The notes: generated from the letters alone by a model not told the origin. A stretch of DNA of 23,553 nucleotides from UBA10210 sp964408425 (GCA_964408425.1 CAYOZI010000016.1:1-23553); one strand, 5' to 3'; shown: positions 1 through 5,722, numbered from the stretch's first letter. Translations and numbers: made by a program.

Positions 1-19
1 TTCGTTAAATAGCTTTTTG

Positions 20-1090
20 TTACAACACGCTGCCGAGCTTGTTCTGGATTTCCTTCCAGCGTTTCGCCTCGCTCTTCTCCACGAAAGTCACTACCTTCCC
101 GCTTTCCCCCAGCCTTGCGGTTCTCCCGATTCTGTGCAGGTAGAAATCGTAATTCTGGGGTAGTTCGTAATTCACGACCAATTCCAACCCCGGCACGTGG
201 ATGCCGCGGGCGGCTACGTCGGTTGCAATCATTATTTTCGAATAGCCTTTCCTGAATGCGTTTATCGCCTTATCCCTCCGTTCCGCGTCGAAATCGCCGT
301 GAAGCATTCTCGTTTTAACTCCGTTTTTGAAAAGCTTGAGGTTCAATTCTTTCACGGCTTCCTTGGTTTTGCAGAACACGAGCGTTTTCTTCCCTTCCTT
401 CAAAAGCTTTACCAGCTCGAAGAATTTTTCGCTTCCTTCGACGAAACTGACTTCGTGTTCGAGCTTATCAACGATCTTTCCGCTTCCGCCGAAAGTCTTC
501 ACGCGTGCGAATTCCTTCAAATACTTGACCGCGTCCTCTTCGAGGGTTTTGGGCAGGTGAACGCAGAAAAACAGGTTCTGGGCGGTTTCGGGGGTGAGCT
601 TCAAGAGTTTCCTTGTTTTCAAAGCAAGCGAGTATTCAAAAAGCAAGTCGGCCTCATCCAAGACTATAGTTTTCAAATCGTCCAGCTTCGCGTCTTTCGC
701 AACTATCAAGTCCAAAAGCCTGTCCGGAGTTCCGACGAGTATGTTGGCCCCGTTTTCCAGCAGTTCCTTCTGCCTTTCGGCACCCGCCCCTCCGTAAGCC
801 ACGACTACCCTGAACGGCATTTCGCTCGCGATTTTCCTGAACTCGTTGCCCACTTGAATGGCCAATTCTCGCGTGGGCTCTACGACCATGGCTTGGAGCT
901 TGTTGTTTTCATCCATTTTTTGGAGAATGGGAATGGCGAAAGCCGCGGTTTTTCCGGTTCCGGTCTTCGACTGGGCGAGCAAATTCCTGCCTTGCATTAT
1001 TATGGGGATGGATTCCTCCTGGACCGGAGTGAGCTCTACAAAACCGAGTTTGGCTATGGCCCGTTCAATGCGAGGATCGAGTTTCATCAT
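20..1090 (-). CDS. DEAD-box RNA helicase, motif III degenerate
   Basis: ATP-dependent superfamily 2 RNA helicase of the DEAD-box family, expected to remodel RNA duplexes or RNA-protein complexes in the cytoplasm. The 356 residues are little more than the two RecA-like domains, with no C-terminal extension. Visible motifs in order are a Q-motif region (GF near 16, TPVQ at 21-24), Walker A TGTGKT at 43-48, PTREL at 72-76, DEAD at 145-148, FCKT near 239, ATDVAARGIHVP at 289-300 and HRIGRTAR at 319-326. Two positions are odd. Motif Ib reads TPDR rather than TPGR (121-124), and motif III, normally SAT in the context FSATLP, reads CVH (176-178). Motif III couples ATP hydrolysis to unwinding in this family, so the protein may bind or clamp RNA more than unwind it; that is inference. 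Start is ATG ATG at 1090/1087. The HIT gene lies 54 bases upstream on the same strand. Family call is very safe; substrate unknown. Confidence 0.95.
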   Translation of the reverse strand: MMKLDPRIERAIAKLGFVELTPVQEESIPIIMQGRNLLAQSKTGTGKTAAFAIPILQKMDENNKLQAMVVEPTRELAIQVGNEFRKIASEMPFRVVVAYGGAGAERQKELLENGANILVGTPDRLLDLIVAKDAKLDDLKTIVLDEADLLFEYSLALKTRKLLKLTPETAQNLFFCVHLPKTLEEDAVKYLKEFARVKTFGGSGKIVDKLEHEVSFVEGSEKFFELVKLLKEGKKTLVFCKTKEAVKELNLKLFKNGVKTRMLHGDFDAERRDKAINAFRKGYSKIMIATDVAARGIHVPGLELVVNYELPQNYDFYLHRIGRTARLGESGKVVTFVEKSEAKRWKEIQNKLGSVL

Positions 1091-1144
1091 GTTGAATGGA
1101 TTATGCTTTAGCCGAGTGAAAAACCCTTGTTTTGCATTATTTTT

Positions 1145-1591
1145 CTAGAGTTTCTTTTGCTTTCCGTTTATCCTTTCAGCAAGCCCGTCCAGGCTTTTCC
1201 TTTCCGGTTCGGTGCGGAATTTGGTTTCGCGCGTTCCAACGTGCTTGAACAAGTCGTCCCAGGTTTTGCGTGGAATCAAATGAAAATGAAGGTGGTTTTT
1301 CTTCAGTTTGCTTTCCGGAACGAAAGGCCTGTAATGCTGCCGCAAATCCACTCCGCCGCAGGGCAGGTTTTTCAAAAGCTTTTTCTCCACTTCCACTACG
1401 AGCTCGAAAATCGCGTGCAGCTCTTCCTTTGGTATATCCCATAATGCCTCGTGATGCTTTTTCGGAATGACGAGCGAATGGCCTTCGACTATCGGATATG
1501 CGTCGAGAACCGCGATGGCGTGCTTGTTCTCGCCTATCAACGCCCTATGCGTTTTTCCTTCGACCAGATTGCAGAAAACGCAGTCTTTCAC
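1145..1591 (-). CDS. HIT-family nucleotide hydrolase/transferase
   Basis: Histidine-triad protein of the Hint/Fhit type, a small cytoplasmic enzyme family that hydrolyses or transfers nucleotide phosphoramidates and dinucleoside polyphosphates. The signature HLHFHLIPR (H-x-H-x-H) is intact near residue 100, with the catalytic middle His. The N-terminus has CVFC, half of the zinc site seen in many archaeal and bacterial HIT proteins. The 148 residues match the family length. The start is GTG at 1591, chosen because the CVFC motif follows immediately and GAGG sits about 5 bases upstream. Upstream, the shared TATA element at 1628-1633 would place transcription start near 1604. The charged C-terminal tail (after about 120) is unremarkable. 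The exact substrate cannot be told from sequence. Confidence 0.92.
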   Translation of the reverse strand: MKDCVFCNLVEGKTHRALIGENKHAIAVLDAYPIVEGHSLVIPKKHHEALWDIPKEELHAIFELVVEVEKKLLKNLPCGGVDLRQHYRPFVPESKLKKNHLHFHLIPRKTWDDLFKHVGTRETKFRTEPERKSLDGLAERINGKQKKL

Positions 1592-1627
1592 TTTTTCCTC
1601 ACGATTTGTTTAGCGCTTAAAGCAAAT

Positions 1628-1633
1628 TTTAAA
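1628..1633. promoter_or_regulatory. Shared symmetrical TATA element for HIT and msrA
   Basis: The palindrome TTTAAA lies between the divergent HIT and msrA starts (67-base gap). Its centre is about 28 bases before the msrA ATG, which would make msrA leaderless. In the other direction, the usual 26-base spacing gives HIT a leader of about 13 bases containing GAGG. A single TATA could serve both genes, with direction set by flanking BRE elements. This is positional inference. Confidence 0.5.
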
Positions 1634-1658
1634 GTGCTCTTTTTCGCTTAATTTCCTC

Positions 1659-2150
1659 ATGAAGGGAAAAACGGAGAAGGCGACGTTTGCGGCGGGCTGT
1701 TTTTGGCATGTGGAAGAGTCGTTCCGCCACTTGAAAGGCGTTTTAATCGTGATCTCGGGTTACACTGGAGGAAAGACGGCTGATCCTTCTTACGAAATGG
1801 TTTGTTCGGGGGAAACGGGTCACGCGGAGGCTGTTGAACTAGAGTTCGACCCGAAAGAAACTTCTTTCAAAGACCTTTTGAAGGTTTTCTGGAAGGTTCA
1901 CGACCCTACGACGCTGAACCGCCAGGGTTTCGACATGGGGGAGCAATACCGGTCTGCGATCTTCTTCCATTCGAAAGAGCAGGAGCGGATTGCGAAAGAG
2001 TCGAAGGAAAAGCTGGTCAAATCAGGAAAAAAGGCGGTTACGCAAATAGTTCCCGCTTCGAAATTCTATCCGGCTGAAGAGTATCACCAGCGGTATTTCG
2101 AAAAGCACGGGCATTGCGCTTTGAGTGGAAAAATCCCGTTAGTTTGCTAA
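1659..2150 (+). CDS. msrA: Peptide methionine-S-sulfoxide reductase MsrA
   Basis: Reduces the S epimer of methionine sulfoxide in oxidised proteins, using thioredoxin-like donors; cytoplasmic repair enzyme. The catalytic motif is AAGCFWHVEESF, with the nucleophilic Cys near residue 14. The family consensus is GCFWG, so a His replaces the Gly after Trp. Other family blocks are present: SGYTGGKTADPSYEMVCSG, TGHAEAV, DPTTLNRQG, MGEQYRSAIFF and the EEYHQRYF region. Cysteines near the C-terminus (HGHCAL and the last residue) could act as resolving thiols. At 163 residues it is a single-domain MsrA with no MsrB fusion. ATG at 1659 follows a TATA box by one archaeal promoter spacing, so the mRNA is probably leaderless. 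It is convergent with the tRNA gene downstream. Confidence 0.95.
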   Translation: MKGKTEKATFAAGCFWHVEESFRHLKGVLIVISGYTGGKTADPSYEMVCSGETGHAEAVELEFDPKETSFKDLLKVFWKVHDPTTLNRQGFDMGEQYRSAIFFHSKEQERIAKESKEKLVKSGKKAVTQIVPASKFYPAEEYHQRYFEKHGHCALSGKIPLVC

Positions 2151-2158
2151 ACACCGTT

Positions 2159-2171
2159 CAAAGAAAAAGAT
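2159..2171 (-). terminator. Pyrimidine-rich terminator of the tRNA gene
   Basis: Immediately beyond the tRNA 3' end, the minus strand reads CTATCTTTTTCTTTG. T-rich tracts of this kind are enough to end archaeal transcripts without a hairpin. The call rests on composition and position only. Confidence 0.4.
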
Positions 2172-2193
2172 AGTGGACTCGGCGGGATTTGAA

Positions 2194-2233
2194 TTTGCGG
2201 ACTAACTTCCTCAAACAAAAAGGAAGAGAGTCT
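2194..2233 (-). other. Noncanonical T-arm intron, between G53 and T54 (40 nt)
   Basis: The T-stem 5' strand GCGGG and the T loop TTCAAAT are separated by exactly 40 bases. A good BHB fold is visible. The central 4-bp helix is TGCG (positions 48-51) with CGCA at the intron's 3' end. Bulge one is GG^A and bulge two is AA^T, each cut after its second base. The inner helix GACT/AGTC is followed by CTTCC/GGAAG closing the intron hairpin. The predicted cuts restore a normal T arm exactly. The outer exon helix is weak, as is common for noncanonical archaeal introns. Confidence 0.85.
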
Positions 2234-2249
2234 CCCGCAGCCTCATGCA

Positions 2250-2290
2250 CAACGGAAGGAATNNNNNNNNNNTTGCAAAAGAAAAATTCT
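2250..2290 (-). other. Canonical anticodon-loop intron (37/38), interrupted by an N gap
   Basis: Insert between A37 and T38, the usual archaeal site. The central helix is ATGG (32-35) with CCGT at the intron end, including one G-U pair. Bulge one is CA^A and bulge two is TG^T. The anticodon stem CATGC/GCATG is the outer helix. Thirty-one bases are known, plus 10 Ns at 2263-2272, so the true length is uncertain. Confidence 0.85.
2263..2272. other. Assembly gap (10 N)
   Basis: Ten undetermined bases inside the anticodon-loop intron of the tRNA-Ala gene. The fixed round number suggests a scaffold placeholder, so the intron may be longer or shorter than shown, and two contigs may have been joined here. 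Confidence 0.95.
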
Positions 2291-2358
2291 TGCCATGCAT
2301 GCGATCTGCCGTTGATCTACGAGCCCACTAAGTCCACTCTAATTATCTTGCCGACAGT

Positions 2359-2367
2359 ATTTTAATA
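2359..2367 (-). promoter_or_regulatory. TATA box of the tRNA-Ala gene
   Basis: The minus strand reads TATTAAAAT here, just after the LSm stop codon. The usual 26-base spacing puts transcription start near 2337, giving a pre-tRNA leader that begins approximately GTGGACT. The tRNA could therefore be transcribed apart from the LSm gene. Confidence 0.5.
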
Positions 2368-2370
2368 GTT

Positions 2371-2607
2371 TCAGCCGTTCGAGGGTGAGATGAAGACGAC
2401 GGTATCGCCGCGAAGCAAGACCGTTCCCAATTTTCTCCTCAATTCACCGTTCTTCAGCTCTTCTGCGTTGTCGAGGACGATGTTCATGTGGATGTCGAAA
2501 CTCGAGAGAGTTCCCCGGACTTCCACTTCCCCTTTCAACTTCACCAAAACGTTGTTGTTCAACGCGTTGTTCAACACGTCGAACGGTCTTTTTTCCGCCA
2601 CTTTCAA
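2371..2607 (-). CDS. LSm/Sm-like archaeal RNA-binding protein
   Basis: Small Sm-fold protein that assembles into a ring and binds U-rich RNA; archaeal members act in RNA metabolism. The N-terminal family pattern RPFDVLNNALNNNVLVKLKG is followed by Sm1 (RGTLSSFDIHMNIVLDNAEE) and Sm2 (LLRGDTVVFISP, matching the archaeal IRGxxVVxI pattern). With the TTG start at 2607 it has 78 residues, the normal size. GTG at 2601 is an equally possible start (76 residues). An ATG at 2679 would extend it into the end of the MinD gene with residues that look unlike any Sm N-terminus, so I rejected it. A hairpin with a poly-purine tract sits just upstream (2617-2630). Last protein gene of the minus-strand run and immediate neighbour of the intron-rich tRNA. 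Confidence 0.9.
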   Translation of the reverse strand: MKVAEKRPFDVLNNALNNNVLVKLKGEVEVRGTLSSFDIHMNIVLDNAEELKNGELRRKLGTVLLRGDTVVFISPSNG

Positions 2608-2616
2608 CCCACTCCC

Positions 2617-2630
2617 CCCGCAAAAGCGGG
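2617..2630 (-). promoter_or_regulatory. Hairpin with U-rich loop in the LSm 5' leader
   Basis: The minus-strand RNA reads CCCGC-UUUU-GCGGG, a 5-bp GC-rich stem with a U4 loop, preceded by UUUUUU and followed by GGGAGUGGG and the UUG start. The U run lies on the wrong side for an intrinsic terminator. The stem abuts the purine-rich ribosome-binding region and could control access to it. Confidence 0.4.
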
Positions 2631-2665
2631 AAAAAATTCTTTGTTTGATTATCACGACTGTTTTT

Positions 2666-3478
2666 TTATTGGTTTTCATTAGGCAAAGCTTGCGTTTGCT
2701 GCTTCCCTCCGAAAAGCTTTTTGAAAAAGTTTTTTATGCCGTCAAAAAACCCTAATTTCGACTTGGGCTCCTGGATGGACTGCCCGATCATTTGCGAAGC
2801 GAATTTCCTCAACGATTTGGAAAAAGGGGCGTTGGGGTTCAACACGACGACCGGAATCTGCTGGTTCGAAGCCCTTCTCACCTGCAAGTCCTCGGGGAGG
2901 ACGGCGAGGTTCTTCAGCTTTAGAATAACCTCCAACTCCCTGGGTTTTATTTCCTCCTTATCCCCCAAAACCATATTTAAAATAAATCCTGCGATTTTGA
3001 TTCCGCTTCTCTCTGCATCGACCTGAACCTTCAGCGCATCGGCGAGCGAAGCGGGCTCCGGCGTTATGACCAGAACCATTTCCCTTGCAGAGCGCATTGC
3101 GGCAATCGCGTCTTTCCCCAATCCGGGCGGGCAGTCGACGATCACGATTTCGTATGTTTCCTCGAGCTTTTGCACGGCCTTCTTCAGGTTGCTGTAATCG
3201 AAATTGTCCTCTCCCGATGAAATGCTGGCCGGAACGTACTTCAATCCTACAGGCCCTTCGTAAACCGCTTCGCTTACATCATTTTCTCCTCGCATCACGT
3301 TGTTCAATGAAATGGGCGCCTTGTCTATGCCGAGCATCAACCCCAGGTTGGCCATTTGCACGTCGGCATCCATGATTACGACCCTTTTTCCGGCTTGGGT
3401 CAACAGCAAAGCGAGGTTCAGGGAAATAGTGCTTTTTCCCACCCCTCCTTTTCCCGATGCGAATACGATGCTAGTCAT
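2666..3478 (-). CDS. minD: MinD/ParA-type P-loop ATPase with membrane-targeting tail
   Basis: Deviant Walker A ATPase of the SIMIBI class, MinD subgroup. These proteins dimerise on ATP, bind membrane and position or regulate other factors. Residues 9-16 are GKGGVGKS with both signature lysines, switch I includes DADVQMANL, and Walker B is VIVDCPPGLG. The C-terminus carries a short amphipathic helix, FFDGIKNFFKKLFGG, of the type that anchors MinD to membranes, followed by a polar tail. The 270 residues match the family length. The ATG at 3478 follows a GTGGG ribosome-binding stretch and lies 12 bases after the upstream stop codon. No MinC, MinE or ParB partner is in the window; the neighbouring DUF2226-like and NYN proteins are candidate partners by position only. 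Confidence 0.92.
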   Translation of the reverse strand: MTSIVFASGKGGVGKSTISLNLALLLTQAGKRVVIMDADVQMANLGLMLGIDKAPISLNNVMRGENDVSEAVYEGPVGLKYVPASISSGEDNFDYSNLKKAVQKLEETYEIVIVDCPPGLGKDAIAAMRSAREMVLVITPEPASLADALKVQVDAERSGIKIAGFILNMVLGDKEEIKPRELEVILKLKNLAVLPEDLQVRRASNQQIPVVVLNPNAPFSKSLRKFASQMIGQSIQEPKSKLGFFDGIKNFFKKLFGGKQQTQALPNENQ

Positions 3479-3490
3479 TTTTTTCCCACT

Positions 3491-3994
3491 TCAGCTTATC
3501 ATTTCGCCGAGCTTGAACTTTTTCATTAACTCCGCCCTTGAAGGGGTTATTCCGGCAGGCCCGGCTCCGGAAACGCCGGTAGCTTCCTCTTCGAAAGAAG
3601 GAGAGAATTCCTGGATTTTCACGTTTTGCAGTTGCTTTTGGTCGGGCACGAAAACCATTTTTTCGTTCAAAGCCAAAACCAGCTGCACTTGCTCGGGAGT
3701 CAAGGAAATAATGTCGACAACCCCGTTTTTAGCTGCGGAAGCGTTCAATACCCTCTGGAACGCCGCCGACCCTTCGAAAACCTTGTTGTGATTGTAATAC
3801 TCGTAAGCGCAACCCACTACTTTTCCGGAATCGAACAAAACCATTCCTTCCTCGAAACCCCCCGCGCCTTGGACGCATGCCGCTATGTATCCGCTGAATG
3901 TCCTCTCCTGCATTTCCAAAAGCGTTTTCACTAGATCTATTGTTGATAACTCGGCGTTTTTCGTGACGACGTTTCCGGTGGGAAGGCTGACCAT
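3491..3994 (-). CDS. DUF2226-like archaeal protein
   Basis: Uncharacterised archaeal protein, which I match to the DUF2226 family from remembered consensus rather than a search. Supporting blocks are the N-terminal MVSLPTG, FSGYIAACVQGAGGFEEGMVLFDSGKVVGCAYEY, a conserved VLNA segment, and VVDIISLTPEQVQLVLALNEK. It looks like a single globular domain (about 1-125), a linker rich in Gly, Ala and Pro, and a short C-terminal helix ending MKKFKLGEMIS. There is no membrane segment or signal. ATG at 3994 gives the family N-terminus. A GTG at 4009 would overlap the NYN stop codon by 4 bases (GTGA) and is also possible. It sits between the NYN and MinD genes with almost no spacing, so translational coupling is likely. 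Biochemical role unknown. Confidence 0.7.
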   Translation of the reverse strand: MVSLPTGNVVTKNAELSTIDLVKTLLEMQERTFSGYIAACVQGAGGFEEGMVLFDSGKVVGCAYEYYNHNKVFEGSAAFQRVLNASAAKNGVVDIISLTPEQVQLVLALNEKMVFVPDQKQLQNVKIQEFSPSFEEEATGVSGAGPAGITPSRAELMKKFKLGEMIS

Positions 3995-4005
3995 TTTTTT
4001 GTTTC

Positions 4006-4464
4006 TCACTCTCTCAAGTCGATGACTATGTCCGCCGTGTTTCTCAATGCGGTGGAAAAGTCTGGCTGCATTCCGACGACAATCGTTTCCTTGCCGTGCT
4101 CTTTTGCTTTGGTCAACAGGGGCTTGAAGTCGCTGTCGCGCGAAACGATGGCGATAGTGTCGATGTTCGGGTTGAAGATGAATTCAGTCGCTTCGACCGC
4201 CAGCGCGACGTCAACGTCCGAAGCGACGATTGAAACGTCAAACCCTTGGTTCGTGACGGCTTCGATGAGCTTGTCGGACGCGTACTGGTCGAGGAACACG
4301 CGCGCTACTTTCAACTGCCCTTGCTTTTGCAGTTTTTTCTTTACTTTATCGAGATCGACTCCCAACTCTTTCCTGAGTATGTTGGGCCCGTCGACGAAAC
4401 AGGCGATGTTCTTATTCTTAGTCTTGTTCAAAGCGTCCTTGAATTTTTCGAGAATTCCGGCCAT
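4006..4464 (-). CDS. NYN-domain (LabA/DUF88-like) putative RNase
   Basis: NYN domains are PIN-like, metal-dependent ribonuclease folds with clustered acidic residues. Here the pattern is complete: FVDGPN near residue 24, DVDVALAVEA in the middle, SRDSDF with the DSDF acidic pair, and the GKETIVVG strand. It matches the archaeal TIGR00288/LabA-like group as I recall it. The domain fills nearly all of the 152 residues, with only a short lysine-rich N-terminal helix added. ATG at 4464 is preferred over TTG at 4470 because GGTGG sits about 7 bases upstream of it. It overlaps the next gene by 4 bases if that gene starts at GTG 4009, and TatD ends 15-20 bases upstream. Activity and target RNA cannot be told from sequence. 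Confidence 0.85.
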   Translation of the reverse strand: MAGILEKFKDALNKTKNKNIACFVDGPNILRKELGVDLDKVKKKLQKQGQLKVARVFLDQYASDKLIEAVTNQGFDVSIVASDVDVALAVEATEFIFNPNIDTIAIVSRDSDFKPLLTKAKEHGKETIVVGMQPDFSTALRNTADIVIDLRE

Positions 4465-4485
4465 TTCCAACCACCGCTAGCGGCT

Positions 4486-5223
4486 TTAAGCGCTTTGCCG
4501 CGTGATTTTCCTAAAGTTATTGCTAATCATTAGTTCCAATTCTTTTAAAGGCATTCTTCTCAATTCCGCCAGCCTTTCGTACGAAGTAAAAACGTTGGAC
4601 GGCTCGTTCCTCTCCTTCGAGTTGATAAGCCCGTAGGGCGAATCGGTTTCGAGGAAAACCCTGTCCAACGGAACGGCCATGAACAGCTTCTTCTGGTCCT
4701 TGCTTTTTACCGTGGGAATGCTGACGTACAAGCCAGCGTCCAACGCCTTGTTCAAGAGCTTGGGCTCGAGGAAGAAATGCAATACGCCCGGTGTTTTGAA
4801 CGAAGCCATGATTTCGATGCATTTCTCTTCGGCATCGCGCGAGTGGACGACGACCGGCTTTTTCAGCTTTTCGGCCAATTCCATTTGCGCCAGAAAAGCC
4901 TTTTCCTGCTTTTTCTGCTCATCCGGGTTTTTGAAGTAGTGGAAATCCAATCCTATCTCCCCTATCGCGACGATTTCTGAAGCGTTGGTTTCGATATACT
5001 CCAATTCTTCCTCCAAGTCGGATTTCGGCACGTCGTGGGGGCTCAACCCTATCGCCGCGTAAAGGTTTTTGTATTTCCCGCTTTGTTCGAGGGTTTTTTT
5101 ATTCCCCTGGATGTTGAAGCCCGTGTTGACGGCGAAAACGTTTTTCTCAACCATCTTTTCCACTATGCCTTTGATTCCCTGGAACGCGGGATGCTGCAAG
5201 TGGCAGTGGAAGTCCAAGAACAT
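4486..5223 (-). CDS. TatD-family metal-dependent nuclease
   Basis: TIM-barrel metallo-hydrolase of the TatD group, 3'-5' exonuclease/deoxyribonuclease-type enzymes linked to DNA repair. Metal ligands are visible in order: DFHCHL near the N-terminus, GEIGLDF with the bridging Glu, VVHSRDA, LHFFLEP (the His of the usual HCFSG block is kept but the block itself is altered), and LETDSPYG with the last Asp. At 245 residues it is slightly shorter than most TatD proteins. The minus-strand TATA at 5246-5254 predicts transcription starting at the ATG (5223), so the mRNA is probably leaderless. First gene of the minus-strand run toward NYN, DUF2226, MinD and LSm. Confidence 0.9.
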   Translation of the reverse strand: MFLDFHCHLQHPAFQGIKGIVEKMVEKNVFAVNTGFNIQGNKKTLEQSGKYKNLYAAIGLSPHDVPKSDLEEELEYIETNASEIVAIGEIGLDFHYFKNPDEQKKQEKAFLAQMELAEKLKKPVVVHSRDAEEKCIEIMASFKTPGVLHFFLEPKLLNKALDAGLYVSIPTVKSKDQKKLFMAVPLDRVFLETDSPYGLINSKERNEPSNVFTSYERLAELRRMPLKELELMISNNFRKITRQSA

Positions 5224-5245
5224 GAATTAAAAAAGTTGACTGCGT

Positions 5246-5254
5246 CTTTAATAA
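5246..5254 (-). promoter_or_regulatory. TATA box upstream of tatD (head of the minus-strand run)
   Basis: The minus strand reads TTATTAAAG here. Its centre is about 27 bases from the tatD ATG, the archaeal TATA-to-start spacing, which implies a leaderless transcript. It is the only good TATA candidate before the tightly spaced TatD-NYN-DUF2226-MinD genes, so it may drive them all. Confidence 0.5.
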
Positions 5255-5304
5255 TCGAGCTTTTCAAGCTTTTTCGTAATTTTGCCTGTGGGGTGTTTTT
5301 CGGA

Positions 5305-5706
5305 ATGTCTGACGTTATTTTCGCGCAAATGGGAGATTTGAAGGTAGGAAAATATGTTATGGTGGAAGGCGAGCCGTGCAGGGTCGTGAGTTTGGATAAG
5401 AGCAAGCCCGGAAAGCATGGCGCGGCAAAGATAAACGTCGTCGCCATGTCCCTCTTTACGAACAACAAGAAGACTTTGATGAAGAGCAGCGATGCGGACG
5501 TTGAAGTGCCGATTATCGAAAGGAAGAGGGCGCAGGTTGTAAGCATTGCCGGGGCTACGGCTCAATTGATGGATACTGAAAGCTTCGAGGTTTTCGAGGT
5601 AGAGCTTCCGGAGGAAATGCGCTCTGGTTTGGAGTCAGGAAAGGAAATAGAGTACATGCTAGTGTTGGGAAGAAAGCTTTTGCTCAGGGTTTCCGGGGAA
5701 GGCTGA
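5305..5706 (+). CDS. Translation factor aIF5A (hypusine-containing)
   Basis: Archaeal IF5A, which binds the ribosome E site and relieves stalling during elongation. N-terminal SH3-like and C-terminal OB-fold domains fill the expected 133 residues. The modification loop reads KPGKHGAAK, with Lys37 as the hypusine site. ATG at 5305 was chosen because MSDVIFAQMGDLKVGKY matches the family start; the frame is open further upstream but that part runs across the divergent tatD start. A 7-bp hairpin with a following T-rich stretch closes the gene. Its modifying enzyme, deoxyhypusine synthase, is not in the window. Confidence 0.96.
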   Translation: MSDVIFAQMGDLKVGKYVMVEGEPCRVVSLDKSKPGKHGAAKINVVAMSLFTNNKKTLMKSSDADVEVPIIERKRAQVVSIAGATAQLMDTESFEVFEVELPEEMRSGLESGKEIEYMLVLGRKLLLRVSGEG

Positions 5707-5722
5707 GCTCTTTCCGGGTGAG

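Larger units (their letters stand above)
2174..2326 (-). tRNA. tRNA-Ala (anticodon GGC) with two introns
   Basis: Reading the minus strand, the acceptor GGGCTCG pairs with CGAGTCC and gives the G3:U70 pair that identifies tRNA-Ala, followed by A73. U8 A9, a D arm GATC/GATC with an AACGGCA loop, and G26 follow. The anticodon stem is CATGC/GCATG and the loop is A-U-GGC-A-U. The A32-U38 pair is a known feature of tRNA-Ala(GGC). The variable region is AGGCT, and the T stem GCGGG/CCCGC encloses TTCAAAT. These parts become contiguous only after removal of two inserts (2250-2290 and 2194-2233), leaving a 72-base tRNA without encoded CCA. A TATA box at 2359-2367 predicts a leader of about 11 bases. 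Alternative readings as a long-variable-arm tRNA do not give a consistent cloverleaf. The 10 Ns fall inside an intron and do not touch the mature sequence. Confidence 0.9.

Noticed and set aside
197..1111. Long plus-strand frame opposite the helicase gene
   Set aside because: Mirror frame of the DEAD-box gene. Its translation has no family motif, while the minus strand has every helicase motif.
2172..2339. Reading the locus as a tRNA with acceptor AGTGGAC/GTCCACT and a long variable arm (Ser or Leu)
   Set aside because: It leaves no proper U8, D arm or anticodon loop. The GGGCTCG acceptor with two BHB introns gives a full consistent cloverleaf with G3-U70.
2608..2679. ATG-started longer LSm protein
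   Set aside because: The extra 24 residues run through the MinD stop and the hairpin and match no Sm N-terminus.
5035..5304. Upstream in-frame extension of aIF5A
   Set aside because: The extra residues overlap the divergent tatD start and lack aIF5A character; the family N-terminus begins at 5305.
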